Assembly: GCA_937960415.1 (NCBI GenBank)
Contig: CALGPK010000031.1
Location: 1 to 36,118, forward strand
Reading direction: 5' to 3'
DNA: 36,118 nt
Source of the DNA: an uncultured Bacteroidales bacterium
GTDB lineage: Bacteria; Bacteroidota; Bacteroidia; Bacteroidales; GWA2-32-17
The translations under genes were made by a program, and so were the position numbers. The notes beneath the pieces were generated by a model that ran no database searches, was not told where the DNA came from, and was given only the letters and a program-made list of their open reading frames with translations. Shown here piece after piece: positions 15,997 to 26,525 of this stretch (its first letter is position 1; each line of letters opens with the position of its first letter).

Positions 15997-18912
15997 ATGA
16001 AAAGCATAACCTCCGAACTATTATCGAGCATTTACAAAGGTGAATTTACTTTATCCGAAACCTATCGTTTACTTTATTCGACCGATGCCAGTATTTATCG
16101 CGAACTGCCTTTGGGTGTTGCCTTCCCTTCGAACGATGAAGAAGTACGGCAACTTATTCAGTTTGCCTCTACCTATCGAATAGCACTCATACCACGTGGA
16201 GCAGGTACTTCGCTCGCAGGACAGGTAGTTGGCAATGGACTAATCGTCGATTTCTCCAAACACTTTAATCGTATTCTGGAAGTAAATACCAACCAACAAT
16301 ACGTTATTGTTCAACCCGGTATTGTGCTTGACGAACTTAATAAACAACTTAAACCCTTTGGAATGTTTTTTGCCCCCGAAACTTCTACATCGAACCGGTG
16401 CACCATTGGCGGCATGATTGGAAATAACTCATGCGGTGCACGATCATTAATATACAAAACGACACGCGAACATATTTTAGAACTCGAAGGTTATCTTAGC
16501 GATGGTTCGTACATTAAAACCGAACCGTTAACCAACGAACAATATCATCAAAAACTTACTTTAACAAACCTTGAAGGTGAGGTTTATCGTTTATTACATC
16601 AGATTTTATCTGACCAAAATAACCGACTACACATTGAACAACACTATCCCGACAAACGCTTACATCGACGTAACATGGGCTATGCACTCGACATATTGTC
16701 GAACATGCAGCCTTTTGCCCCTAATTCGAACGAAGCTTTCAACCTTTCGAAACTTATTGCAGGCAGCGAAGGAACCCTTATCGTAATTACCCGAGCAAAA
16801 CTTAAACTAACTCCTCTCCCCCCCTCGTGCATTGGGCTGGTATGCATCCACCTCAGTCGCTTCGAAGAAACTTTCGATGCCAATCTGTTAGCCATCAATC
16901 ATTCCCCTACATCGGTCGAACTCATGGATAACATTATTCTCCAGCTAGCTCGCACCAACAAAGAGCAAGAACAAAACAGTTTTTTCGTCGAAGGCAACCC
17001 GGCAAGTATTCTCATCGTAGAATTTGCCGAAAATAGCTTCGAAGAAGTTCATGCAAAAGCACAGCGTTTAATAAACGATTTAAAAGCACACCATCTTGGT
17101 TATGCTTATCCTATCGTAACTGGCAAAGATGTGGCAAAAGTGTGGAATTTGCGAAAAGCCGGTCTTGGCATTTTAAGCAATATGGAAGGCCAACGCAAAC
17201 CCATTAGCTTTATCGAAGATACAGCCGTACATCCTGAATACTTAAAACATTTTGTAGCCGAGATGCAACAACTATTTGACCGATTTGCCCTTGCGTGTGT
17301 GTATTATGCTCATATAGGTACAGGCGAAATTCACTTAAAACCAGCATTAAATCTGAAATCAAAAAGCGATCGCAAATTACTACGTATCATAGCCGAAGAA
17401 ACAGCCAAAAACGTAAAAAAATATCACGGTTCACTCAGTGGCGAACATGGCGACGGACGCCTCAGAGGCGAATTTATCCCTTTTATGTTGGGTAATACCA
17501 TATACCAGTGGTTAAAAGAAATTAAACAAACATTTGATCCAAATAACATTCTTAATCCCGGAAAAATTGTCAATACACCACCCATGGACACCTCGCTTCG
17601 ATACTATGAGGGCTACAAAAATCCTTTTATCAAAACGTGGTTCAACTACGCTCGCGACGGAGATTGGCTAAATGCCATAGAAAAATGTAATGGTTCGGCC
17701 GATTGCCGTCGAAGTATTCGCATTGGTGGCAACATGTGCCCTACATACATGGCTACCAACGATGAATTTTACAGCACCCGTGCTCGAGCCAATCTTCTTA
17801 GAGAAATCATTAGCACCAAAGACAAACCATTTGACAAACAACAGGTATTCGAAATCCTTGATAACTGCATATCATGTAAAGCATGTAAAAGCGAATGCCC
17901 TTCGAATATCGATATGGCAAAATTTAAAGCCGAGTTTCTACAGCATTACTATACTCATCATCGAATACCTATCCGAACATTAGCTGTTGCCTATATTCCT
18001 AAAATTTATAAATGGACTATCATACTGCCAGAGGTAAGCAATTTTTTCCTTTCTAATAAAATATTTTCTAAACTCATCAAACGTACCATTAAATTTTCTA
18101 AACATCGATCTTTACCAAAACTATCCAAAATAACATGGTATCAATGGGCAAAAAAATATTTAAAAAACAACACCGATAGCAACATTTTTCTTTTCTGTGA
18201 TGAATTTACCAACTACCTCGACAGCAACATCGGTCAAAAAGCTATTTTATTATTGGAAAAACTTGGCTTTCGTGTTAACATTTTGCCCCCAATGGAAAGT
18301 GGGAGGACTTACATATCCAAGGGATTACTAAAACAAGCAACTCGCATTGCGCACAAAAACATCGATACACTAATAGAGCTACTTCCACCCAACGCTATCA
18401 TAATTGGAATAGAACCCTCAGCCATTCTGACTCTTCGCGACGAATACCCCGATTTACTTACAAACACGCATCATCAGTACATCAAAAACATACAAACACA
18501 AATTTTCACCATCGAAGAATTCCTCTGGAAAGAATACCAAAAAGGCAATATCAATAGCAATGCTTTTCAATCAATTCAAAAAAATATATACATTCACGTA
18601 CATTGTCAGTTTAAAGCCATTTCGGACAAAAACATCATTACAAAATTATTAAGCATTGTGCCTGATACCATCATTCACGAAATACCATCGTCGTGTTGTG
18701 GTATGGCAGGAAGTTTTGGCTACGAAAAAGAGCATTACGAACTATCGATGAAAATAGGCGAGATGATACTGTTTAAAACAATCCGCAACATCGACAATGA
18801 AAGTATGGTAATAGCCAACGGCACCAGTTGTCGCCAGCAAATACTCGATGGCACAGCAAAACAAGCACTACACCCGGTTGAATTCCTATATCAGTCGCTT
18901 ATTATTAAATAA
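15997..18912 (+). CDS. YdiJ-like FAD-linked oxidase with Fe-S and CCG domains
   Basis: A 971-residue flavoprotein. The FAD-binding domain has PRGAGTSLAGQVVGNG and GGMIGNNSCGARS. The C-terminal FAD-oxidase domain has ISFIEDTAVHPEYL, HIGTGEIHLKP and SGEHGDGRLRGEF. An iron-sulphur region follows with CNGSADCRRS, GGNMCPTYMAT and CISCKACKSECP. The end carries a CCG-type domain with SSCCGMAGSFGYE. The layout matches the GlcD/Dld family, especially E. coli YdiJ (D-2-hydroxyglutarate dehydrogenase), of similar length. It likely oxidises a D-2-hydroxy acid and passes electrons to the respiratory chain; the exact substrate is inference. An earlier CCG-like segment reads MESGRTYISKG without the cysteine pair. 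Confidence 0.88.
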   Translation: MKSITSELLSSIYKGEFTLSETYRLLYSTDASIYRELPLGVAFPSNDEEVRQLIQFASTYRIALIPRGAGTSLAGQVVGNGLIVDFSKHFNRILEVNTNQQYVIVQPGIVLDELNKQLKPFGMFFAPETSTSNRCTIGGMIGNNSCGARSLIYKTTREHILELEGYLSDGSYIKTEPLTNEQYHQKLTLTNLEGEVYRLLHQILSDQNNRLHIEQHYPDKRLHRRNMGYALDILSNMQPFAPNSNEAFNLSKLIAGSEGTLIVITRAKLKLTPLPPSCIGLVCIHLSRFEETFDANLLAINHSPTSVELMDNIILQLARTNKEQEQNSFFVEGNPASILIVEFAENSFEEVHAKAQRLINDLKAHHLGYAYPIVTGKDVAKVWNLRKAGLGILSNMEGQRKPISFIEDTAVHPEYLKHFVAEMQQLFDRFALACVYYAHIGTGEIHLKPALNLKSKSDRKLLRIIAEETAKNVKKYHGSLSGEHGDGRLRGEFIPFMLGNTIYQWLKEIKQTFDPNNILNPGKIVNTPPMDTSLRYYEGYKNPFIKTWFNYARDGDWLNAIEKCNGSADCRRSIRIGGNMCPTYMATNDEFYSTRARANLLREIISTKDKPFDKQQVFEILDNCISCKACKSECPSNIDMAKFKAEFLQHYYTHHRIPIRTLAVAYIPKIYKWTIILPEVSNFFLSNKIFSKLIKRTIKFSKHRSLPKLSKITWYQWAKKYLKNNTDSNIFLFCDEFTNYLDSNIGQKAILLLEKLGFRVNILPPMESGRTYISKGLLKQATRIAHKNIDTLIELLPPNAIIIGIEPSAILTLRDEYPDLLTNTHHQYIKNIQTQIFTIEEFLWKEYQKGNINSNAFQSIQKNIYIHVHCQFKAISDKNIITKLLSIVPDTIIHEIPSSCCGMAGSFGYEKEHYELSMKIGEMILFKTIRNIDNESMVIANGTSCRQQILDGTAKQALHPVEFLYQSLIIK

Positions 18913-18980
18913 TCAAACGATGTTTATGTAATTTCTGTTTTTCTTTCTTTCTTTGTAAAAAACTTTAAAAAAAGTCCGTT

Positions 18981-19964
18981 ATGTTAGTTTTCTCACCGAA
19001 AAGTTATGGTCTATTCGCATTTGTTGTTTTCATCACATTAACTTCGTGCCATACCAAACAAGATATGCTTCCCAACTCAGGCGGAAAACCGGGCGAAGTT
19101 ATCGTCGTCATCGAAAAAAACGTGTGGAATAGTACTGTTGGCGAGCAGTTAAAAAAAACGCTTATGGTCGATTATCCGGCATTGCCACAAGACGAACCCA
19201 CTTTTTTGCTGTACCCCATTCCTTTTGCTAATTTTAACGACATCTTTCAAGCCAATCGAAATATTATAAAAGTTACCTTTAATCCGAATTCCGACAGCAT
19301 GTTTTATCGAATTGGTCGCAACCGCTGGGCTAAACCACAATTAATAATCGAACTTGTTGCTAAAAATATTCAGCAAATGACTGAACTAATAGAAAAAGAA
19401 GGTAACAACATCAAAGAACTCATGCTAATCGAAGAACGAAGCAGGCTAATGAAAGTTTACGAAAAATTCAGAGAAAAAACACTTATCTTACCTTTAAAAA
19501 AGTTCAACATCGACATGATTATTCCCAAAGGATATCGCTTAAACATCGATACAACGCAATTCATCTGGATTTCGGCCGAAACACCCTATATGAGTCAGGG
19601 ATTATTTATTTACTCCATTCCATATATCGACACATCACAATTTCAAACTCATGTTCTTATTACAGTACGCGATTCAGTCCTAAAACGTTACATTCCTGGT
19701 CCACTCGATGGTACATACATGACTACCGAACATTTATATCCTTTCGTAGAAAAACGATTTGCACTAAACAATCGTTTTACATCTGAAATCAGAGGATTAT
19801 GGAAAATTGAAAACGATTTTATGGGAGGTCCGTTTGTTCTTTTGGCTACTGTTCATAATAATCAAATGATTATCACCGAAGGTTACGTTTACGCTCCCAA
19901 GGACGACAAAAAAAATTACGTCTGGCAAATAGAAGCCATACTCTACTCCATAAAAAACATATAA
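18981..19964 (+). CDS. DUF4837-family lipoprotein
   Basis: A 327-residue protein with a signal peptide and lipobox LTSC (Cys23). The segments GGKPGEVIVVIEKNVW, PQDEPTFLLYPIPFANF and QANRNIIKVTF fit the DUF4837 family, which is largely confined to Bacteroidota and has no known function. The middle has a strongly charged region (MTELIEKEGNNIKEL). It is separated by 68 bp from the previous gene and from the adhesin gene, so it may be its own unit. It probably sits in the inner leaflet of the outer membrane or the periplasm. Confidence 0.8.
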   Translation: MLVFSPKSYGLFAFVVFITLTSCHTKQDMLPNSGGKPGEVIVVIEKNVWNSTVGEQLKKTLMVDYPALPQDEPTFLLYPIPFANFNDIFQANRNIIKVTFNPNSDSMFYRIGRNRWAKPQLIIELVAKNIQQMTELIEKEGNNIKELMLIEERSRLMKVYEKFREKTLILPLKKFNIDMIIPKGYRLNIDTTQFIWISAETPYMSQGLFIYSIPYIDTSQFQTHVLITVRDSVLKRYIPGPLDGTYMTTEHLYPFVEKRFALNNRFTSEIRGLWKIENDFMGGPFVLLATVHNNQMIITEGYVYAPKDDKKNYVWQIEAILYSIKNI

Positions 19965-20032
19965 CTGTTAATATCTTTTGCTCATTTGATGATAACTTAA
20001 ACACTACAAATACGTAAAATGATGTAACGAAT

Positions 20033-23000
20033 ATGAGAAAATTGGTGTACATAATCCTTGTAATTTTAATAAGAACAGTAGTTTACGGACAGGATTGCAA
20101 CATTACGTCGAAAGCAAACGACATGCTCCCCGATAAACTATGTGCTCCGGTTACAGTTACATGGGAAGTTACTTATCGTGGCGTTAACGACGCCGGTACA
20201 CCCGTAGAAATTGTTTTCGACTGGAACGACGGAAATCCGGTACAGATTGTACCAGCAGTTAATACAAATCCCGCTTTAAAAGAATGGAAAGTTACCGTTG
20301 TTCACGTATATCCGCAAGGTGGTCCTCGTTGCAATTATCGACCCGAAGCTACATTACGCGTTAACGGTATATTATGCACAAGTAGCGTACAACAACAAAA
20401 TGTAACTGTTTGGGATACAGACAATTACAACGGAGGACAATTACAAATCAATCCAGTTATATTTCCTATATGCGTTGGCAACGATGGTACCGTTACATTT
20501 CAGGATGTTAGTTTATGGAATTGCGTCCCTCCAGTCGAAAATGATAATCCAAACGATCCCACACGTTGGACACAATGGGTTTACGGCAGCAGCTATACCA
20601 TCAATGGAGTGCTAGTAGGTGGAACAGCCTATACATATCCTTTTTACGGTCCAGTAGTACCTGCTCCGGGACCTGTTTACGGACCGCAACCACCCAATAA
20701 TGTTAGCCTTCCTGTATATGCACCCAATACCGCCCTGGTAGGTCAGTTTTTCGAAGTTACACTTCGCAACTGGAACGTGTGCAACCCATACGACGATCCT
20801 AATATTCCCGGTCCACCTACCGATCCCATTAATGGCGATTATCCTCCTATTACTACTACAGCCATCATTCTCATTGTACCTTACCCCGACGCTACCATAC
20901 AACCAGTAGGACCATTTTGTTCCAATGCCAGTGCCATAAATCTGCAAGCAGCTACTCCCGGTGGAACGTGGTCCGGACCGGGTATTACCAATAGTACACT
21001 TGGCACTTTCAATCCATCCGTTGCTGGTCCTGGAACACATACTATTACGTACCATGTAACCAATGCTTATGGTTGTACAGGCGTAGGCACCACTCAAATT
21101 ACTGTCTTTGCTCGTCCAAATATTAACATGCAACCCGGTACAAACCTAACAATATGCCCCGGCGATACTTTATACCTTAATGCTAACCCCACATCCGGAA
21201 ATCCTAATGGAGGAGCTATAGCCACACACCTGTGGACAGGAGCTACTACATATCTCAATACGACAAATATTCCAAATCCTTATTTTGTTTGCAATACACC
21301 CGGTACCTACAATTTAACTTATCGTGTAACCGATGTTAACGGATGCTGGCGGCAACAAAATATTACTATTCAGGTAACTCAAGTATCGGCCAACATTCTT
21401 CCCGATCCTGCTCAGGCATGTGCAGGAGTTCCTTTGCAGCTCAACGGCAATCCATCGGGCGGTACCGGCAATTACACCGTACATATCTGGACTGGTGCCG
21501 ATAGCCTGCTCTCCTTTACCTCTATACAAAATCCTGTGTTTTTATCCACTATTCCTGGTACATATTCGCTACATTATTTTGTTCAGGATAACCTTGGATG
21601 CAGTGCTACCGATAATATTGTCATTCAGGTATCGGCAACTCCCACTGCCAATGCTGGCACCGACGATTCTGTTTGCGGAAAAACATATACGTTGCATGCT
21701 ATACCTAGCATAGGTAATGGCTCCTGGTCGCTAATCGACGGACCTGGCTTAGCCACATTCCAGCAAGCAAACGACGCTAATAGTTTGGTTACCGTTACAC
21801 TATACGGAACTTATTACTTTCAATGGCTGGAAATATACGGATACAATTGTGTTTCCAAAGATACCGTTCGAATCACATTCATAGAAATCCCTGCATCGAA
21901 TGCAGGTCAGGATAAAAGCCTCTGCGGATTGCAAACCACTCTCGATGCTATACCCAGTGTGGGAAGTGGAACATGGACTTTATTTAGCGGACCAGGAAAT
22001 TGTACCATTACCAACCCCGATCAACCCAATACAACAATACAAGCAGATACCTATGGAAGCTACACATTTGTTTGGCACGAAGATAATACAGCCGGATGTA
22101 CCAATTCGGATACCGTTACTATCCATTTTGATGTTGTACCTGTTGCAGCCTTTCAACCAGTTAATTCAAGCGGTTGCAGTCCATTTACGATACAATTTCA
22201 GAATACCAGCCAATACGGACACACATACCTCTGGAAATTCTCTGATAATACACAAAGTACCGATGAGAACCCGATTCACACATTTTACAATACAACCAGT
22301 CAAAATGTTCAATATACTATTTTGTTAATTGCCACATCGGAATATGGTTGTAAAGACAGTGTATTACATACATTAATAGTTCACCCCTTGCCAAAATCTC
22401 AATTTAACCATGATGCTCAACCGGCATGCAGCCCTATAACAGTTAATTTTACCAATTCATCTATCGATGCAGTTCAATATTTGTGGGACTTTGGCGATGG
22501 AACTCAATCGGATCATGTCCATGCTACCCATATTTTTGTAAACAACACCACACTTATTCAGTATTTTACTGTTAAACTAATAGCAACCAATATTTATGGT
22601 TGTAACGACACCAGTTTGCAGTATATAACCGTATATCCCGATCCCGACTACACCATTACTCCATCGCCAGCCGAAGAGTGCAGTCCGGCAACCATAACTT
22701 TTCTAACTCAGCCCGGCGCACAACAATACATCTGGAACTTTGGCAACGGAGTAAGTCAACAAGGAACTAACATTATCCAGTACACATATATCAACCCCAC
22801 ATTTAACCAACAAATTTTCAATGTACAACTTATTGCCTCTAACTTTTTCGGATGTATCGATACTTCTTATGTTACTATTACAGTAAATCCAAAGCCTGTT
22901 GCCAATTTTACTATTCAATCAATTGAAACATGCAGCCCAGCTTTGTTTAACTTTACCAATCAATCACAAAATGCCAATCAACTAAGATGGTATTGGGGCG

Positions 23001-24949
23001 ATGGTACATACGAAGACAATACTACTGCATCGTTGCAACATACATACATCAATAATACAGCAACACCCCAAACATTCAATGTTTCATTGGTTGCTACCAA
23101 TATTTTCAATTGTAAAGATAGCATAGCATTACCGTTAACCGTATATCCTTCTGTTAATGCAAGCTTTACTGCACCTCAAAACGGATGTTCGCCTTTACTG
23201 GTTCATTTTCAAAATCAATCCAGTTCGAATGTCAATTATCAATGGAATTTTGGAAACGGTCAAACATCTCAGCAACAAAATCCGGTTCATGAATTTATCA
23301 ATACCAGCAATTCACCACAGCAATTTAATGTTGTTCTTACTATAAGCTCTATTTATGGCTGCAGCGATTCATCGAGTTCTGTTATTACTGTATATCCCAA
23401 ACCTACGGCACAATTTTCAGTTCAAAATCCAGACGGCTGTGCTCCATTCACTGCACAATTCCAGAATCAATCATCGGGAGCAAACAACTTTCTGTACCAT
23501 TTCGGAGATCAAACAACTTCCACCAGCCCCAATTCCATAGTAACACATTTGTACGACAACATTACCAGCAACCCGGCAAATTATACCTGTTGGCTAATAG
23601 TTCAAAACTCGTATGGTTGTAAAGATAGTAGTTCGCAAATTATTACGGTTTACCCGAGAGTACTAGCAAGCTTTACAAGCGATACAGCTGGTTGTACACC
23701 GCTATTGCTTACATTCAACAACTATTCGATGTATGCAAGCAATTATACATGGAATTTTGGCGATGGCAACACTTCTACTGCATTTCAACCCAACCATACC
23801 TATACCAACAATACTACTGGCACCTTAACTTATACGGTTACGCTAACCGCAACATCAAATTATGGATGTACCGCAACATATCAACGCAACATATATGTGT
23901 ATGCAGTTCCCAATGTTTCGTTTACCGTCGATTCAACCGTGCTGCACTATCCCAACACGACCGTTGTTATCGACAACACCACGCCGGGAGTGTGGCAATA
24001 TACATGGAACTTTGGAGATGGCACAACATCTTCGCTGATAGAACCCATATCGCATACCTTCCCCAATTACGGCAACTACACCATTACCCTAACTGCCTTT
24101 TCGCCTTATTGCCGCGATTCGGCTTCGCAAACCATTCATATCGTTCCCCCACCACCCATTGCTCATTACATACCTTCGTACGCTAGCGGATGCCTACCCT
24201 TATCGGTAAGCTTTACCAACCAGAGCCAATATGCTACCAGCTATGTATGGAGTTTTGGCGATGGCAATACATCGAACGAAACACATCCCACGTACACCTA
24301 TTCAACTGCGGGAAGCTATACCGTAAGCCTTACAGCCATTGGTCCAGGCGGACAAAATACATACAGCGCCGGACAGGTCGATGTTTATGCCAATGCCATA
24401 GCCTATTTCACAGTTTCGCCCAGCGTAGTATTTATTCCATCTCAACCCGTACAATGCATCAATTTATCGCAAAATGCTACATCGTATTTATGGAATTTTG
24501 GCGATGGAATAACATCTACCGAAATCAACCCCAAACATTACTACACACAAGAAGGCGAATACCACATTCAACTAATAGCCAACAATCAACATAACTGCCC
24601 CGACACCTTTACTGTGTATCGAGCTGTAGTTGCCAAATCTGAAGGCAAAATTGAATTTCCTAGTGCCTTTACTCCAAATCCAAACGGACCTAATGGCGGA
24701 CACTACAATCCGAACGACTACAATAACGATGTTTTTCACCCTGTTTTTGTAGGAGTTGACAAGTATAAACTCAGTATATTCAATCGCTGGGGTGAGTTGA
24801 TTTTCGAAAGCGACGATCCGTATATCGGCTGGGACGGATATTATCGTGGAGAATTATGTAAACAAGATGTGTATGTTTGGAAAGTAAGTGGTAAATTTGT
24901 AAACGGTCAATCTTTCTTTAAAGCAGGAGATGTAACTTTATTACGATAA
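20033..24949 (+). CDS. Giant PKD-repeat surface protein with T9SS type B sorting domain
   Basis: A 1638-residue exported protein with a signal peptide (LVYIILVILIRTVVYGQ). Residues ~20-270 form an unrecognised N-terminal region. Residues ~280-690 hold Ig-like segments (for example ATPGGTWSGPGI, and two units beginning NAG-D-SVCG/SLCG). From ~702 to ~1530 I count ten PKD domains, recognised by WxFGDG-type motifs (YLWDFGDGTQS, YTWNFGDGNTS, YVWSFGDGNTS). The last ~95 residues are a type B T9SS sorting domain: SAFTPNPNGPNGG, YKLSIFNRWGELIFES, WDGYYRGELCKQDVYVWKV, and a final AGDVTLLR. This predicts outer-surface display or release through T9SS. An SprB-like adhesin role is plausible. Downstream PorE-like and PorP/SprF genes follow closely. 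Confidence 0.93.
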   Translation: MRKLVYIILVILIRTVVYGQDCNITSKANDMLPDKLCAPVTVTWEVTYRGVNDAGTPVEIVFDWNDGNPVQIVPAVNTNPALKEWKVTVVHVYPQGGPRCNYRPEATLRVNGILCTSSVQQQNVTVWDTDNYNGGQLQINPVIFPICVGNDGTVTFQDVSLWNCVPPVENDNPNDPTRWTQWVYGSSYTINGVLVGGTAYTYPFYGPVVPAPGPVYGPQPPNNVSLPVYAPNTALVGQFFEVTLRNWNVCNPYDDPNIPGPPTDPINGDYPPITTTAIILIVPYPDATIQPVGPFCSNASAINLQAATPGGTWSGPGITNSTLGTFNPSVAGPGTHTITYHVTNAYGCTGVGTTQITVFARPNINMQPGTNLTICPGDTLYLNANPTSGNPNGGAIATHLWTGATTYLNTTNIPNPYFVCNTPGTYNLTYRVTDVNGCWRQQNITIQVTQVSANILPDPAQACAGVPLQLNGNPSGGTGNYTVHIWTGADSLLSFTSIQNPVFLSTIPGTYSLHYFVQDNLGCSATDNIVIQVSATPTANAGTDDSVCGKTYTLHAIPSIGNGSWSLIDGPGLATFQQANDANSLVTVTLYGTYYFQWLEIYGYNCVSKDTVRITFIEIPASNAGQDKSLCGLQTTLDAIPSVGSGTWTLFSGPGNCTITNPDQPNTTIQADTYGSYTFVWHEDNTAGCTNSDTVTIHFDVVPVAAFQPVNSSGCSPFTIQFQNTSQYGHTYLWKFSDNTQSTDENPIHTFYNTTSQNVQYTILLIATSEYGCKDSVLHTLIVHPLPKSQFNHDAQPACSPITVNFTNSSIDAVQYLWDFGDGTQSDHVHATHIFVNNTTLIQYFTVKLIATNIYGCNDTSLQYITVYPDPDYTITPSPAEECSPATITFLTQPGAQQYIWNFGNGVSQQGTNIIQYTYINPTFNQQIFNVQLIASNFFGCIDTSYVTITVNPKPVANFTIQSIETCSPALFNFTNQSQNANQLRWYWGDGTYEDNTTASLQHTYINNTATPQTFNVSLVATNIFNCKDSIALPLTVYPSVNASFTAPQNGCSPLLVHFQNQSSSNVNYQWNFGNGQTSQQQNPVHEFINTSNSPQQFNVVLTISSIYGCSDSSSSVITVYPKPTAQFSVQNPDGCAPFTAQFQNQSSGANNFLYHFGDQTTSTSPNSIVTHLYDNITSNPANYTCWLIVQNSYGCKDSSSQIITVYPRVLASFTSDTAGCTPLLLTFNNYSMYASNYTWNFGDGNTSTAFQPNHTYTNNTTGTLTYTVTLTATSNYGCTATYQRNIYVYAVPNVSFTVDSTVLHYPNTTVVIDNTTPGVWQYTWNFGDGTTSSLIEPISHTFPNYGNYTITLTAFSPYCRDSASQTIHIVPPPPIAHYIPSYASGCLPLSVSFTNQSQYATSYVWSFGDGNTSNETHPTYTYSTAGSYTVSLTAIGPGGQNTYSAGQVDVYANAIAYFTVSPSVVFIPSQPVQCINLSQNATSYLWNFGDGITSTEINPKHYYTQEGEYHIQLIANNQHNCPDTFTVYRAVVAKSEGKIEFPSAFTPNPNGPNGGHYNPNDYNNDVFHPVFVGVDKYKLSIFNRWGELIFESDDPYIGWDGYYRGELCKQDVYVWKVSGKFVNGQSFFKAGDVTLLR

Positions 24950-24953
24950 AAAT

Positions 24954-26525
24954 ATGAAAATTTATTTATTCATTATAGGAACCATACTTTTGCTAACAGC
25001 CAATAGTTTCTGTCAGAAAAAGTATTCTAAATTATACTACGGCAAACTCGAAAAGGCCAATAGAGAATATTTTTCAGAAAATTATCACATAGCCCTTCCG
25101 TTATACAGCGAATTATATGCTATGGACACAACAAATCTCGACATATCGTACAAATTAGGACGTTGTATTTTTATTATTAGAAGAGAATCACAAGAATCGT
25201 TTAATTATTTTCAAAAAGCCAAGGTTCAATACCCATGTGCCAACTTTTATTTAGGCAGACTATACCATGCCCAACAAATGTTCGACAAAGCACTTGAGTG
25301 TTACTTAGAATGTAAAAATGCAGGCGAAAACAGAGATGTAAGTATCGAGGAAATTGATTTTTATATGCAAAAATCGCTTAATGCAAAAGAAATGATGCTT
25401 GTACGCTCGAATGCTACCATTAGCAATATGGACAACGGTATCAACACGCCATTTCCCGAATACTGTCCGCTACTTAGCCCCGATGAAAATACCATTTACT
25501 TTACCAGTCGCAGAAAAGGATCTACTGGGAATAAACTCGATGTAAACTACGAGTATTATGAAGATATTTATTATGCTCAAAAAGTAAACGGTGTATGGAC
25601 CGATGTAAAAAATATCGGACCTCCAATAAATACCGATTTACACGATGCAACCGTAGCTATTTCTAAAGACGGTCAGCAAATGTACATATTTCGTACTGCT
25701 CCAAACTTACTACAAGGCATAATAATGGTTACCACCTTAATAGATGGAAAATGGAGCGAACCCAAACTGTGCGACTTCCCCATTTTCAACGAAACAGGTA
25801 CCGTTACCTCGTTAAGTATTTCGCAAGATATGAACACTATCTATTTTGCAGCCAATTTTGAAGGTGGGTATGGCGGAAAAGATATCTATCGCATCACACG
25901 AATGCCCGATAGTTCGTGGAGCCGTCCTATGAACTTAGGACCTACCATCAACACACCTTACGACGAAGAATCTCCATACATTCACCCCGACGGAGTTACT
26001 CTTTTCTTCTCGTCAAAAGGACATAAAAATATGGGAGGTTTCGATGTATTTAAGTCCGTTAGAGATGAAGAAGGACGGTGGTCTGTACCAGAAAACCTGG
26101 GTTACCCAATTAACAGCGTAATGGACGATATGTATTTTATTGCTACTTTCGATGGTAAAACCTTTTACCTCTCATCAAACAGAGATGATGGTAACGGAGG
26201 TATGGACATATACAAAGGCGAAATCATCGATCCACAGCAAAATCGCTTAATACTAAGAGGAACCATTATGACCAACGAGCCCGAAGTAGCACCCATTAAA
26301 GCAACTATTACAATTATTGACTACGATACAAAAGAACTTCAGGGCATTTATCGTACTTCAAAAAACGGAAAATACATTTTGGTACTACTTCCTCGAAAAA
26401 AATACAAAATGATTATCGAAGCCGACAATTATTACACATTCTCTACCGAAATAGATCTAAAAGAACGTATGCAATTTGAAGATTTGTTTAAAACAATTAT
26501 TTTAAAGCCTGTACAACAAGAATGA
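24954..26525 (+). CDS. PorE-like periplasmic protein: TPR, PD40 propeller and CRD, without OmpA domain
   Basis: A 523-residue protein with a signal peptide. Residues ~25-140 look like TPR helices (YHIALPLYSELYAMD, FYLGRLYHAQQMFDKALECY). Residues ~155-420 contain about five PD40/WD40-like blades (LLSPDENTIYFTSRR, ISKDGQQMYIFR, YIHPDGVTLFFSSKG, TFDGKTFYLSSNRDDGNGG). The end (~425-520) fits a carboxypeptidase-regulatory-like domain (TIIDYDTKELQGIYRTSKNG). PorE, a T9SS component, has this same order followed by an OmpA-like peptidoglycan-binding domain; here the protein stops before it. It starts 4 nt after the adhesin and overlaps the PorP/SprF gene by 4 nt, so it likely works with the adhesin. 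Confidence 0.85.
   Translation: MKIYLFIIGTILLLTANSFCQKKYSKLYYGKLEKANREYFSENYHIALPLYSELYAMDTTNLDISYKLGRCIFIIRRESQESFNYFQKAKVQYPCANFYLGRLYHAQQMFDKALECYLECKNAGENRDVSIEEIDFYMQKSLNAKEMMLVRSNATISNMDNGINTPFPEYCPLLSPDENTIYFTSRRKGSTGNKLDVNYEYYEDIYYAQKVNGVWTDVKNIGPPINTDLHDATVAISKDGQQMYIFRTAPNLLQGIIMVTTLIDGKWSEPKLCDFPIFNETGTVTSLSISQDMNTIYFAANFEGGYGGKDIYRITRMPDSSWSRPMNLGPTINTPYDEESPYIHPDGVTLFFSSKGHKNMGGFDVFKSVRDEEGRWSVPENLGYPINSVMDDMYFIATFDGKTFYLSSNRDDGNGGMDIYKGEIIDPQQNRLILRGTIMTNEPEVAPIKATITIIDYDTKELQGIYRTSKNGKYILVLLPRKKYKMIIEADNYYTFSTEIDLKERMQFEDLFKTIILKPVQQE

Noticed and set aside
23692-24594. Long frames in another phase inside the adhesin gene
   Set aside because: Their repetitive pattern (MEFWRWQ) is just the PKD motif codons read out of frame.
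22140-24620. DNA tandem repeat in the PKD region
   Set aside because: The ten domains repeat at protein level only; the DNA of the units is well diverged, so no recent tandem duplication.
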